64,000 nucleotides of DNA. Source: Pseudodesulfovibrio sp. 5S69 (lineage in GTDB: Bacteria; Desulfobacterota; Desulfovibrionia; Desulfovibrionales; Desulfovibrionaceae). The notes below the pieces were generated by a model, which saw nothing but the letters and a program-made list of their open reading frames with translations, searched no databases and was not told the DNA's origin. How positions within the stretch are numbered: position 1 is the first letter of the stretch; every line of letters starts with the position of its first letter. This document shows positions 33,858-42,925 of the stretch, piece after piece. Both the position numbers and the translations under genes were made by a program. The stretch covers positions 2,909,501 to 2,973,500 of the forward strand of contig NZ_CP146609.1 in assembly GCF_037094465.1 (NCBI RefSeq). Reading direction: 5' to 3'.

Positions 33858-35315
33858 CTAGTGTCCGGCGCCCGCGAAGGTGACGGTGATGCCATAGAGG
33901 GTCTTGCCCGCATTGATGGCGAAGTTGAACAGGGGTGCCGGGACCATGCCGATGAGCAGCACGGCGGCGGCAAGCATGCCCGCCCCTGCGGAGGCAAACC
34001 AGCCGTTGTCCGGCGGTGCCGCCTGGCTCGGCGCGGACTCTTCGGTGAAGGCATGCCGGAACAGAGACAGGTAGTAGTAGATGGCGATGGCCGAGTTGAC
34101 CACCAGGGTGATGACCAGCCAGTTGTAGCCGTGATCCCAGGCCGAGGTGATCAGGAAGAACTTGCCCATGAAGCCCATGGTCGGCGGCAGGCCGACCAGA
34201 GCAAAGGCGCCGGCGGCCAGCGAAAACGCCAGGGCCGGGGCCTTCTTGTACAGGCCGTTCAGATCATTCAGCTTGAGGTTGCGGCCGTCGGAGGCCACGC
34301 GGCTGACGATCCAGAACACGAGCAGGTTCATGACCAGATAGGCCATGCCGTAGAACGCGGCCGCGCCGATGCCCTCGGGCGTACCCGAGACCAGGCCGAC
34401 CATGATGTAGCCCGCATGGGCCACGGACGAGAAACCGAGCAGTCGCTTGATGTCCGTCTGGGCCAGGGCCGACAGGTTGCCGAAGGTCATGGACAGCGCG
34501 CCGAGCACTGCCAGGATGGTGGTGATCTCCAGGCCGGGCTTAAGCAGCACGGCCAGGCGGCACAGGACCACGATGGCGCCCATCTTGGGCATGGTCGCCA
34601 CGAACGCGGCGGTCTCGTTGCTGGCGCCCTGGTAGACGTCCGGGCACCAGAAGTGGAACGGGAACAGGGCCAGCTTGAAGAACATGCCGCCCAGGAAGAG
34701 CGACAGGCCGACAACGGCCATGGGCTGGTCGGCGAACGACCAGGACTTGTTCATGAGCTCGGCGATGTAGGTCGTGTGCTGGGTGGCCATAATGTACGAC
34801 AAGCCGTACAGGGCCAGGGCCGTGGCGACCGCGCCGAACATGATGTACTTGATGCCCGCTTCGGCCGCGCCCTTGTCCTTGGCGCGCAGCGGGATGACCG
34901 CATACATGGAGTAGGAGGCCAGTTCCAGGGCCAGGTAGATGGTGATCAGCTCCACGGAGGAGGCGAGCATCATCAGTCCCAGTGTGGAGAAACCGAGCAG
35001 CATGTAATAGTCGGCCCGCTTGCCCTCTTCCAGCGTCGGCTGGCGCGAGGCGTTGAGCACGACGATGTAGAAGCCGAAGGTGATGACAATCTTGAAGAAC
35101 TGGGACATGAGGTCCACTTTGTAGACATCCCAGAACATGGTTCCATGCAGATGGAAACCGGTGATGGTCACGAAGAACGCGGCGCAGGCGCCGAACGGCA
35201 GCCATTTCTCAACCGGCGGTTTCCACTCCCTGCTGCCCAGCGACTGGACCATGAGGGCCAGTACCATACAGAGGAAGAACAGTTCCGGGACAAGCGCAGT
35301 GATGTTGAAGTTCAC
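33858..35315 (-). CDS. nuoN: NADH-quinone oxidoreductase-like subunit N
   Basis: A 485-residue antiporter-like proton-pumping subunit with about 14 helices. Family segments are MLLGFSTLGLMMLASS (near 103), FHFWCPDVYQGA with the helix-breaking TM7-8 region, and GFSSVAHAGYIMVG. Start is GTG 35315 with GGGGG eight bases upstream. Last gene of the complex I operon. Works in the membrane arm next to NuoK and NuoM. Confidence 0.92.
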   Translation of the reverse strand: MNFNITALVPELFFLCMVLALMVQSLGSREWKPPVEKWLPFGACAAFFVTITGFHLHGTMFWDVYKVDLMSQFFKIVITFGFYIVVLNASRQPTLEEGKRADYYMLLGFSTLGLMMLASSVELITIYLALELASYSMYAVIPLRAKDKGAAEAGIKYIMFGAVATALALYGLSYIMATQHTTYIAELMNKSWSFADQPMAVVGLSLFLGGMFFKLALFPFHFWCPDVYQGASNETAAFVATMPKMGAIVVLCRLAVLLKPGLEITTILAVLGALSMTFGNLSALAQTDIKRLLGFSSVAHAGYIMVGLVSGTPEGIGAAAFYGMAYLVMNLLVFWIVSRVASDGRNLKLNDLNGLYKKAPALAFSLAAGAFALVGLPPTMGFMGKFFLITSAWDHGYNWLVITLVVNSAIAIYYYLSLFRHAFTEESAPSQAAPPDNGWFASAGAGMLAAAVLLIGMVPAPLFNFAINAGKTLYGITVTFAGAGH

Positions 35316-35327
35316 GTCGTAAGCCCC

Positions 35328-36860
35328 CTATTCCTTTTCCGCCAGCAGGCCCGAGAGGGCTGCGGCGGCTGTTTGCATCGGCTGCTCGGTTTCCACGGCA
35401 GCGACCTTGCGCTGGTCGAAGTTGTTGAGCAGCTTGTTGACGGACGGATCGATGAGCTTGAAGAACGGCGTGGGCGCCAGGCCGATCCAGAGCACGAACA
35501 CGGCCGGAATGGTCAGGTAGATCCACTCGCGGGCGTTGAGGTCGCGCCAGGTCGAAGCGCTGCTGGGCTTGCCCCAGGCCATCTTCAGGGACACGCGGAA
35601 CATGTAGGCCGCGGCCAGGAGCGCACCGGGCACGATGAGCGCCCCGACGATCAGGGACTGCTTGAACGCGCCGATGAAGACCAGAATTTCACCCACGAAC
35701 CCGTTGGTCCCGGGGAAGCCGAACGAGGCCAGGGCCATGAATCCCCAGAAGAACATGAAGCCGGGCATGTACTTGCCGAGTCCCATGTTCTTCGAGATCT
35801 CGCGGCTGTGGCTGCGCTCGTAGACCGCGCCGATCATCATGAACAGCGCGCCGGTGACGATGCCGTGGTTGAGCATCTGGAAGAGCGCGCCTTCCACGCC
35901 GCGCTGGTTGAACAGGAAGATGCCCAGCGTCACGAAGCCCATGTGGCCCACAGAGGAGTACGCGACCAGCTTCTTGATGTCGGACTGCCCGAGGGCGATG
36001 GCTCCGCCGTACAGGATGGACACGATGGAGATCGCGATCATCATGGGGGCGAAGTAGTGGCTGGCCGCCGGGGTCAGCGGCAGGCAGAAGCGCAGGAACC
36101 CGTAGGTACCCATCTTCAGCAGCACGGCCGCCAGGATGACGGAACCGGCCGAGGGCGCCTGCACGTGGGCTGCGGGCAGCCAGGTGTGGAACGGGAACAT
36201 GGGCACCTTGATGGCGAAGGCGAGCGCCATGGCCAGGAAGGCCCAGAACTGGAAGCGGAAGCTGAAGTTCATCTGCATCAGGTCCGGAATGGAGAAGGTT
36301 CCGCCCGTGATCCGGAAGGCCACGATGGCCGCCAGGAGCAGGGTGGACCCCGCCAGGGTGTATAGGAAGAACTTGAGCGACGCGTACTTGCGGTCGTCGC
36401 CGCCCCAGACCGCGATGAGCAGGTACATGGGGATGAGCATGGCCTCCCAGAACACGTAGAACAGGACCAGGTCCAGCGCGCAGAACACGCCGAGCACGGC
36501 GGATGTCATGAACAGCAGGCAGAAGTGGAATTCCTTCTCCCGCTTGCCGATGTAGGTCCAGGAGCACATGACGCACAGCGGCAGGACCGCGATGGTCAGA
36601 AGGACCATGAGTATGCTGATTCCGTCTACGCCGAGGTAGTACTGCAGGCCCCACTGGTGGACCCAGTCCAGCTTTTCGACGAACTGGAAGTCAGCGTTGA
36701 GTTTGAAGCCCATGAGCGGCACTGCAAGCAGACACTCGATGAGGGACACCGCCATGGTGTAATACCTCACCACCTGCGGAGCCCGCAGGAAGAAGAGTCC
36801 GCATGCCGCGATGAGCGGGAATGCGATCAATATTGTGAGTACCGGATATCCGAAGTCCAA
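35328..36860 (-). CDS. nuoM: NADH-quinone oxidoreductase-like subunit M
   Basis: A 510-residue antiporter-like subunit. It shows FYVFWEAMLIPMYLLIAVWGG (with the conserved Glu of TM5), MFPFHTWLPAAHVQAPSAGS and VAYSSVGHMGFV, all NuoM signatures. Translation begins at TTG 36860, supported by AAGGAG eight bases upstream; no ATG is available. It ends 12 bases before nuoN. Confidence 0.93.
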   Translation of the reverse strand: MDFGYPVLTILIAFPLIAACGLFFLRAPQVVRYYTMAVSLIECLLAVPLMGFKLNADFQFVEKLDWVHQWGLQYYLGVDGISILMVLLTIAVLPLCVMCSWTYIGKREKEFHFCLLFMTSAVLGVFCALDLVLFYVFWEAMLIPMYLLIAVWGGDDRKYASLKFFLYTLAGSTLLLAAIVAFRITGGTFSIPDLMQMNFSFRFQFWAFLAMALAFAIKVPMFPFHTWLPAAHVQAPSAGSVILAAVLLKMGTYGFLRFCLPLTPAASHYFAPMMIAISIVSILYGGAIALGQSDIKKLVAYSSVGHMGFVTLGIFLFNQRGVEGALFQMLNHGIVTGALFMMIGAVYERSHSREISKNMGLGKYMPGFMFFWGFMALASFGFPGTNGFVGEILVFIGAFKQSLIVGALIVPGALLAAAYMFRVSLKMAWGKPSSASTWRDLNAREWIYLTIPAVFVLWIGLAPTPFFKLIDPSVNKLLNNFDQRKVAAVETEQPMQTAAAALSGLLAEKE

Positions 36861-36886
36861 AATGAGCTCTCCTTAGATTGTCCGGC

Positions 36887-38686
36887 TTAGCCGAAGTACC
36901 ATATCAGGGCGAAGATGCCCAAGCCGAGAACGGCGGCCAGCGCCAGGTAGTCCTGCAGGTTGGCCGTCTGGACCTTGGCCCCCGCCCTGCCGATGTTCCT
37001 GACGGTGTAGGCGCTGCCGTCCACCACCGTGTCGATGCCCTTCTTGTCGAACCAGGAAGTGCCTTTCCCCATGCCGATGAGCCCGCGCAGGCCGACGGTC
37101 CGGTAGACCTCGGTCCAGACGTCGTCAACCTTGGCCGAGGGCCAGCAGATGGCCCGCATGGTCACCTTGCCGATCAGGCGGTAGAACCAGTCGAAGTCCA
37201 GGTTGAGCGCCTTGTGCGGCGTGATGATGTACCGTGTCAGGTAGAAGGCCAGGCCGGAGAAGCCGAGCAGCAGGCAGGCGTTGATGACCTTGTCCACGGT
37301 CCAGGGGTCGAAGGCGTGCCCTTCCACCGCCATGGGCAGGTACCGGTAGAGCATGTGGGGATAGACGCCCTGGGCGATGCACAGCAGGCCGCCCAAGGCC
37401 ATGCCCACGTACATGTTCATGGGCAGGGGCTTGACCTCGCCCGTGAACTCTTTCTTGCGCCCCCAGAACGCGAAGTATGGGAGCTTGATGCCCACCGAGA
37501 TGAACGTACCGACCGCCGCGACCTCCATGCCGAGGGCTAGGAGCGTGCGGTGGTGCTCGGCGGCGCCCGCAATGGTCATGGTCTTCGAGATGAAGCCGTT
37601 GAACAACGGCATGCCGGAGATGGACAGGGCCGCGACCATATACCAGACCATGACCCAGGGCAGCTTGGTGACCAGGCCGCCGAGTTCGTCCAGTTTGGCC
37701 GTGCCGACCGAGTACAGGATCGCGCCGGCGCCCATGAAGAGCAGCCCCTTGTACAGGATGTGGGCATAGGCGTGGGCCACGGCGCCGTTGATGGTCATGG
37801 CCGTGCCGATGCCGATGCCTGCGACCATGTATCCCACCTGGGAGACGATGTGGTACGACAGGATGCGCCGGGCGTTGTTTTCAATGCACGCGTAAAGGAC
37901 TCCGTAGACCGCCATGAAGGTACCGGCGATGGCCAGGACCTCCCAGCCGGCGAAGCCCCGGCAGAGCACGTAGACCGCGGTCTTGGTGGTGAAGGCGCAC
38001 ATGTACACCGCACCGGCCACGGACGCGCGGGGGTAGGCGTCCGGCAGCCAGGCGTGCAGGGGCACGACGGCGGCGTTGACGCAGAAACCGGTCAGGATCA
38101 GCCAATCGTAGAGATGGGCCTCGGCCGGGTTGACGAGGTCAAAGGCGAAGCCGCCTGTGGCCTTGTATTTCAGCAGCAGGCCGCCGAGCAGGAACAGGCC
38201 GCCCACCGTGTGGTACAGGAAGTAGCGGAAACCGGCGTGCACGGATTCCTGGGTCCTGGCCTGCCAGATGAGGAAGGTCGAGCCGATGGACATCAACTCC
38301 CAGAACAGGAAGACCGTCAGCAGGTCGCCCGCGAACACGCAGCCGAATCCGCCTGCCACGTAGAGCGAGGCGCAGACGTAGTGCCCCTTGTCTTCCACGT
38401 GCATGCCGTAGATGCAGCCGATAAAGGAGATGATGGCAAAGACCTGGGCGAAGACGATGGACAATTTGTCCACGCGCCCGAAGATCAGGGCCTGGTCAAG
38501 GTAGTGCACCACCCCGTAGGAGCCCGGCTCCACCGTGAAGATGGAATACAGGGCGATGAGCGGCGGAATGATCGCCAGCCCACCCCGGAGGGCCTTGTTC
38601 TTCCACAAGCTCGCCGGCATCAACGGCACCAGCAGGGCCAGCAGGAGGAAGCCCGCGGCGGGGTGGATGAAGATATCAGTCCCCAT
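36887..38686 (-). CDS. nuoL: NADH-quinone oxidoreductase-like subunit L
   Basis: A 599-residue antiporter-like subunit with FWELMSIGSTFLIW, VPLHAWLPDAYPRASVAGAV and LSYHIVSQVGYMVAG, and a long C-terminal part (from about 490) that should contain the lateral helix. It is somewhat shorter than E. coli NuoL (613). I start at ATG 38686 (MGTDIFIHPAAG), with GGAGG six bases upstream. The start overlaps the end of the 87-aa gene by 11 bases. Confidence 0.92.
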   Translation of the reverse strand: MGTDIFIHPAAGFLLLALLVPLMPASLWKNKALRGGLAIIPPLIALYSIFTVEPGSYGVVHYLDQALIFGRVDKLSIVFAQVFAIISFIGCIYGMHVEDKGHYVCASLYVAGGFGCVFAGDLLTVFLFWELMSIGSTFLIWQARTQESVHAGFRYFLYHTVGGLFLLGGLLLKYKATGGFAFDLVNPAEAHLYDWLILTGFCVNAAVVPLHAWLPDAYPRASVAGAVYMCAFTTKTAVYVLCRGFAGWEVLAIAGTFMAVYGVLYACIENNARRILSYHIVSQVGYMVAGIGIGTAMTINGAVAHAYAHILYKGLLFMGAGAILYSVGTAKLDELGGLVTKLPWVMVWYMVAALSISGMPLFNGFISKTMTIAGAAEHHRTLLALGMEVAAVGTFISVGIKLPYFAFWGRKKEFTGEVKPLPMNMYVGMALGGLLCIAQGVYPHMLYRYLPMAVEGHAFDPWTVDKVINACLLLGFSGLAFYLTRYIITPHKALNLDFDWFYRLIGKVTMRAICWPSAKVDDVWTEVYRTVGLRGLIGMGKGTSWFDKKGIDTVVDGSAYTVRNIGRAGAKVQTANLQDYLALAAVLGLGIFALIWYFG

Positions 38687-38939
38687 AGTAGTCCTCCTTG
38701 CGGGCAATGAACGGCTGGATGATCTTCTTCATGATGATGACCATGGCCAGCCCGACGACGAGGCCGAATCCGGCGAAGAACCCGGGGTACCTGTCGAGAC
38801 CGAAGTGCGGATGATGCGTGACGAACGGGATGTTGAGCAGCACGAGCACGCCCAACACGACGAAGAAGATGGTCCTCCACGTCTTCCAGTTGTCTCTCCA
38901 TTTGGCGAGAAGCTCGCCCAATCCATTTTGTTGACTCAT
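38676..38939 (-). CDS. 87-aa two-helix membrane protein inside the nuo operon
   Basis: A small protein with an amphipathic N-terminus (NGLGELLAKWRDNWKTWR), one hydrophobic helix (about 23-40), a His-rich turn (THHPHFGLDRYPGF) and a second helix (54-70), ending in charged KKIIQPFIARKEDYYGD. AGGGGGG precedes the ATG. It is placed between the extra antiporter-like gene and nuoL and overlaps nuoL by 11 bases, so it is very likely translated with the complex. It does not correspond to a canonical Nuo subunit. The size and topology recall small subunits of Mrp or Mbh complexes, but I cannot show homology. Confidence 0.75.
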   Translation of the reverse strand: MSQQNGLGELLAKWRDNWKTWRTIFFVVLGVLVLLNIPFVTHHPHFGLDRYPGFFAGFGLVVGLAMVIIMKKIIQPFIARKEDYYGD

Positions 38940-38949
38940 ATATACCCCC

Positions 38950-40494
38950 CTAGAACTTGCCGAGAACGTTGACGAAGTTCAGGAATGTCTGCGGATACAG
39001 ACCCAAGAACACCGAGATGAAGGCCGTGATGCACAGCGGGATGACCATGGTCATGGACGGCTCGTTGTACTGGCCGATGTTGGCTTCGGGCTTGGGCTTC
39101 TTGAAGAAGGCCCTGTAGGTGATGGGCACGAAGTAGCCAGCGTTGAGCGCCGTCGAAAGGAGCAACGCGCAAAGCAGCGGCCACTGGTGCGCATCGAGCG
39201 TGCCGTTGACCAGGTACCATTTGGAGACGAACCCGCAGACCGGCGGCATGCCGATCATGGACAGGGAGGCGATACCAAAGGCACCGAAGGTCAGCGGCAT
39301 GCGCCGACCGAGCCCGTCCATGAGGCTGATCTTCTTCAGGTGGCAGGCGACGTAGATGGCACCTGCGGCCATGAAGAGCGTGATCTTGGAGAAGGCGTGG
39401 TGGGCGATGTGCATGACGCCGCCCTGCACGCCCGAGTCCACGAGCGTGGTCACGCCGAGGACGATGTAGGACAACTGGGCCACGGTCGAGTAGGCCAGCC
39501 GCGCCTTGATGTCGTCCTTGGTCAGGGCGATGAACGAGGCCACCGTCAGGGTGAAGGCCGCGATGTACGCGGTGCCCATGCCGATGGACAGGTCGCCGAG
39601 CCAGGAGCCGGGCGAGCCGATGAAGACCTGGCTCATGGTCAGGGCCGCCGCGGTCTTGGTCCCGAAGGCCGAGAGCACGATGCGGCTGACGCAGAACACG
39701 CCGGCCTTGACGACCGCCACCGCGTGCAGCAAGGCCGAGACCGGGGTGGGCGCGACCATGGCCGAGGGCAGCCAGTTGTGGAACGGCATGAGCGCCGCCT
39801 TGCCGATGCCGAGGATGAACAACCAGTAGGTCAGGGCCACCAGTCTGGGGTGGGCCGCGACGACCTGGGCGGTGAACATGCCGTGCTGGATGTCGGACAG
39901 ATTGAAGTCGAGGTTGCCGACCAGCACGTAGGTCAGGACCATGGCGGGCAGGAGGAAGAGCTTGGAGGTACCCATCAAGTAGACGATGTACTTGCGGGCG
40001 CCGACCTTGGCCTCCTCGTCCTCATGGTGGTAGACCAGCGGGTACGTGAACACGGTGATAACCTCGTAGAAGAGGTAGAGCGTGAACACGTTGGCCGACA
40101 AGGCCACGCCGATGGCGCCGAAGATGGCCACCGCGAAGCAGACGTAATAGCGGGTCTGCGCGTGCTCGTTCAGCCCGCGCATGTAGCCGATGTTGTAGCT
40201 GGTCACGAAGAACCAGAGGAACGGGGCGATCAGGGCGAAGACCATGGACAGCCCGTCCGCGGCAAAGGCGATGCTGATGCCCGGCAGGATGGTGGTTACG
40301 TGGTAGTAGAGGACCTGTCCGGCGAGGACTTTCGGCGCCATCCAGAGCACCGAGGTGAAGGTCAGAAACGCACCGATGAAGCTGATCGCCTCCCGCCGGT
40401 TCTCCTCCCCTCTACAGAGGTAGATGAAGAGCGGCGTGAGGAGCGTGAACACCACCGGCAGAAGAATGGGACTATATGTCGTTACACCTTCCAT
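38950..40494 (-). CDS. additional antiporter-like subunit (MrpD/NuoL-family proton-translocating)
   Basis: A 514-residue protein of the proton-conducting membrane transporter family, with YLFYEVITVFTYPLVYHH (conserved Glu of TM5), MPFHNWLPSAMVAPTPVSAL with the TM7 region and LAYSTVAQLSYIVLG. It is a fourth antiporter-like protein beside NuoL, M and N and is most like MrpD/HyfB-type proteins. Located between nuoK and the 87-aa gene. AAGGA lies upstream of the ATG. It could add another ion-translocating unit to the complex or stand in for part of an Mrp-like module. Confidence 0.85.
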   Translation of the reverse strand: MEGVTTYSPILLPVVFTLLTPLFIYLCRGEENRREAISFIGAFLTFTSVLWMAPKVLAGQVLYYHVTTILPGISIAFAADGLSMVFALIAPFLWFFVTSYNIGYMRGLNEHAQTRYYVCFAVAIFGAIGVALSANVFTLYLFYEVITVFTYPLVYHHEDEEAKVGARKYIVYLMGTSKLFLLPAMVLTYVLVGNLDFNLSDIQHGMFTAQVVAAHPRLVALTYWLFILGIGKAALMPFHNWLPSAMVAPTPVSALLHAVAVVKAGVFCVSRIVLSAFGTKTAAALTMSQVFIGSPGSWLGDLSIGMGTAYIAAFTLTVASFIALTKDDIKARLAYSTVAQLSYIVLGVTTLVDSGVQGGVMHIAHHAFSKITLFMAAGAIYVACHLKKISLMDGLGRRMPLTFGAFGIASLSMIGMPPVCGFVSKWYLVNGTLDAHQWPLLCALLLSTALNAGYFVPITYRAFFKKPKPEANIGQYNEPSMTMVIPLCITAFISVFLGLYPQTFLNFVNVLGKF

Positions 40495-40499
40495 AATAG

Positions 40500-40808
40500 T
40501 TATTCCTTCAGAGTAGTGATGTCACTGGATTTGGCGGATTTGAAACGCCTTGCAACCACCACGATCATGGCCAGGACCAACGTGGCTTCGGCTGCGGCCA
40601 GGCCCATGACGAACAGGGTGCCGAGCTGTCCGAGGACCGCGCTGAAATCGGTCAGCTGCGCGGCCGCCACCATGGACAGGCCCGCGCCGTTGAGCATCAG
40701 CTCCACCGAGATCAGCATGCCCACGAGGCTCCTGCGCTGGGTCAGGCCGAACAGGCCGGCGCACAGGAGGATCAGGGCGACGATTTGATAAAGGGTCAAC
40801 GCGCTCAT
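40500..40808 (-). CDS. nuoK: NADH-quinone oxidoreductase-like subunit K
   Basis: A 102-residue, three-helix membrane subunit with LVGMLISVELMLNGAGL carrying the essential Glu of TM2, and a second acidic residue in GLAAAEATLVLAM. Starts at the base after the nuoJ stop. Standard length. Confidence 0.93.
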   Translation of the reverse strand: MSALTLYQIVALILLCAGLFGLTQRRSLVGMLISVELMLNGAGLSMVAAAQLTDFSAVLGQLGTLFVMGLAAAEATLVLAMIVVVARRFKSAKSSDITTLKE

Positions 40809-41333
40809 TTACTTATCCCCCCCGTTCTTATGGCCCCGCTTTTCCCAGACCAGCAGGACGGCGCCGGTCATGGCGACCATCAGGATGACCGAGATCAGTT
40901 CGAAGGGCAGGAAGTAGGAACCGAGGAGCCCGTCGCCGAGTTGCTTGATGGTCACTTCCACGGGCACGGCCACGGACGCGGCGGGCCGGGTCAGGACCAG
41001 CCAGCCCAGCAGGGCCGCCGGGGCCATGGTGGCCGCCAATCCATACAGGTAGCGCTTCATGGGCGCCTTGCCGGATTCGTCGCCGCCCTTCTCCGCCCGG
41101 GTCAGCATGACCGCGAAGAAGATCAGGACGCTGACCGCGCCGATATAGATGAGCAATTGCATGAAGGCCATGAAGGGCGTCGCCAGGAGCAGGTACATCC
41201 CGGCCACGCCGACGAGCGTGGTGATCAGGCCGATCAGGGCACGCACCAGGCTGCTGCTCGACACGGCGAGGACGGCCCCGCCCAAAATGACGAGCGTGTA
41301 CACGCCGAATGCTATTTTTGCCAAGACTTCCAT
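40809..41333 (-). CDS. nuoJ: NADH-quinone oxidoreductase-like subunit J
   Basis: A 174-residue membrane subunit with five helices. LIYIGAVSVLIFFAVML is the flexible TM3 signature of NuoJ. AAGGAGG precedes the ATG; it ends exactly where nuoK begins and follows nuoI by 1 base. Confidence 0.92.
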   Translation of the reverse strand: MEVLAKIAFGVYTLVILGGAVLAVSSSSLVRALIGLITTLVGVAGMYLLLATPFMAFMQLLIYIGAVSVLIFFAVMLTRAEKGGDESGKAPMKRYLYGLAATMAPAALLGWLVLTRPAASVAVPVEVTIKQLGDGLLGSYFLPFELISVILMVAMTGAVLLVWEKRGHKNGGDK

Positions 41334-41334
41334 A

Positions 41335-41922
41335 TTAGGCCTCCTTCTCCGCCGCGGCCGGAACGGCCTCGGTCTTGTGGGCAGGCGCGGAAAGTTCCGT
41401 GGCCTGCGCCTTGAGCCGGGCGAGAAGATCGAGTTTCATCTCTTTCCTGGAAGTCGCCACCCAATAGATGTCATTGGAGAATCTCAGCGACTTGGCCGGA
41501 CAGTTTTCAATGCAGGTGCCGCACAGCGAGCACAGGGTGTAGTCGTAGATGAACTTGGCCGGGTTCTTGGGGGCCTTGGGCTTCTTGACCTTTTCCCCCG
41601 CTTCCTCGGCCGCCTTCATGGCCGCTTCCTCCGCGGCGGTGGGCTTGGGAGGCTTGGACTTGACCACGGTGAGGCATTTGCTCGGGCAGTTGGTCACGCA
41701 CATCATGCAGGAAATGCATTTGGGCGTGGCCGGATCCTTGGGCTTGCCGATGAGTTCGACGTGCCCGCCGTATGTTGACAGATTCTCGTCGTCGATGACC
41801 TCGCGCGGATAGTGGACCGTGATCAGGGGCTTGCAGAAGTACTTGCCCGTGATCTTCAGGCCCACGATCAGGGACCAGCAGTCGAGAATCGGCTGAATGA
41901 CGTTTTTCTTGAATTTACCCAT
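41335..41922 (-). CDS. nuoI: NADH-quinone oxidoreductase-like subunit I (2x[4Fe-4S])
   Basis: A 195-residue peripheral-arm subunit with two ferredoxin motifs, CISCMMCVTNCPSKC (about residue 69) and CSLCGTCIENCPAKS (about 137). The N-terminal amphipathic helices (VIQPILDCWSLIVGLKIT) lie on the membrane. Two oddities: a Lys/Ala/Glu-rich insertion of about 35 residues between the two motifs, and a low-complexity Ala-rich C-terminal tail. It carries electrons to the NuoB N2 cluster. GGGG precedes the ATG. Confidence 0.92.
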   Translation of the reverse strand: MGKFKKNVIQPILDCWSLIVGLKITGKYFCKPLITVHYPREVIDDENLSTYGGHVELIGKPKDPATPKCISCMMCVTNCPSKCLTVVKSKPPKPTAAEEAAMKAAEEAGEKVKKPKAPKNPAKFIYDYTLCSLCGTCIENCPAKSLRFSNDIYWVATSRKEMKLDLLARLKAQATELSAPAHKTEAVPAAAEKEA

Positions 41923-41932
41923 GTCTACACCC

Positions 41933-42916
41933 CTACAGCTTCACGATCAGCGCGATGGCCAACAGGTTGAAGGTGGCCAGCGGCAGCAACCATTTCCAGT
42001 TGATGTTCAGGAGCTGGTCGAACCGGACGCGGGGGTAGGTCCAGCGGGCCCAGACCATGAGCGACAACAGGGCGTAGGTCTTGATGAGCATCCACCACCA
42101 TCCGTCGACGCCGGGGAAGGGGCCGTGGTAGCCGCCCAGGAACAGGACGGAGCAGACGGAACACATGACGACCATGTAGCCGTATTCCGCCATGAAGAAG
42201 AGGCCGAAGCCCATGGAGGAATACTCGGTATGGAACCCGGCGGTCAGTTCGGACTCGGCCTCGGCCAAGTCAAACGGGGCGCGGTTGGTCTCGCCGAACA
42301 TGGCGATGATGAAGACGAAGAAGGCCAGGAACGTGAACGGGTTCCTGAAGATGAACCAGTTCCAGATGTAGCCGTCCTGCATGGCCGTGATCTCGGTCAG
42401 ACTCAGGGTGCCGGTCATGAACGAAATGGCCAGCACGGTCAGCAGCAACGGAATCTCGTAGGCCACGGTCTGGGACACGGCACGGGCCGCGCCGAGCACG
42501 CCCCACTTGTTGTTGGAGGCCCAGCCCGCCAGGATGACGGCCAGCCCGTTGAAGCTGGAGAAGGCCAGGATGAGCAGCAGGCCGAGGTTGACGTCCATGC
42601 CGGTCAGCACCGGGCCGTACGGGATGGGCAGGAAGAGCAGCAGCACCGGCAGCATGGACAGGATCGGGGCGAGCCAATACAGGGCCGCGTCCGCGTTGTC
42701 CGGGGTCAAGAGCTGTTTGCCCATAAGCTTCAGCCCGTCGATGAGCGGCTGGAGCGCTCCGTGGGGGCCGACCTCGAAGGGGCCGGGACGGCGCTGGATG
42801 TGGCCCGCGAACTTGCGCTCGCAGTAGACCCACACCAGGGCGTTTATCCCCAGCCAGACCATGGCGGCGACCGCCGCGATGATCAGGACTATCAGGTTTG
42901 TTAAGAATGCGTTCAT
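41933..42916 (-). CDS. nuoH: NADH-quinone oxidoreductase-like subunit H
   Basis: A 327-residue, eight-helix subunit that forms the quinone chamber with NuoB and NuoD. It contains RRPGPFEVGPHGALQPLIDGLKL and ETNRAPFDLAEAESELTAGFHTEYS, both diagnostic. GGGGGAATCA precedes the ATG. Normal length. Confidence 0.95.
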   Translation of the reverse strand: MNAFLTNLIVLIIAAVAAMVWLGINALVWVYCERKFAGHIQRRPGPFEVGPHGALQPLIDGLKLMGKQLLTPDNADAALYWLAPILSMLPVLLLFLPIPYGPVLTGMDVNLGLLLILAFSSFNGLAVILAGWASNNKWGVLGAARAVSQTVAYEIPLLLTVLAISFMTGTLSLTEITAMQDGYIWNWFIFRNPFTFLAFFVFIIAMFGETNRAPFDLAEAESELTAGFHTEYSSMGFGLFFMAEYGYMVVMCSVCSVLFLGGYHGPFPGVDGWWWMLIKTYALLSLMVWARWTYPRVRFDQLLNINWKWLLPLATFNLLAIALIVKL

Positions 42917-42925
42917 TGATTCCCC

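Noticed and set aside
33726..36365. 879-codon plus-strand open frame opposite nuoN and nuoM
   Set aside because: Low-complexity Gly/His/Glu product, antisense to two conserved genes.
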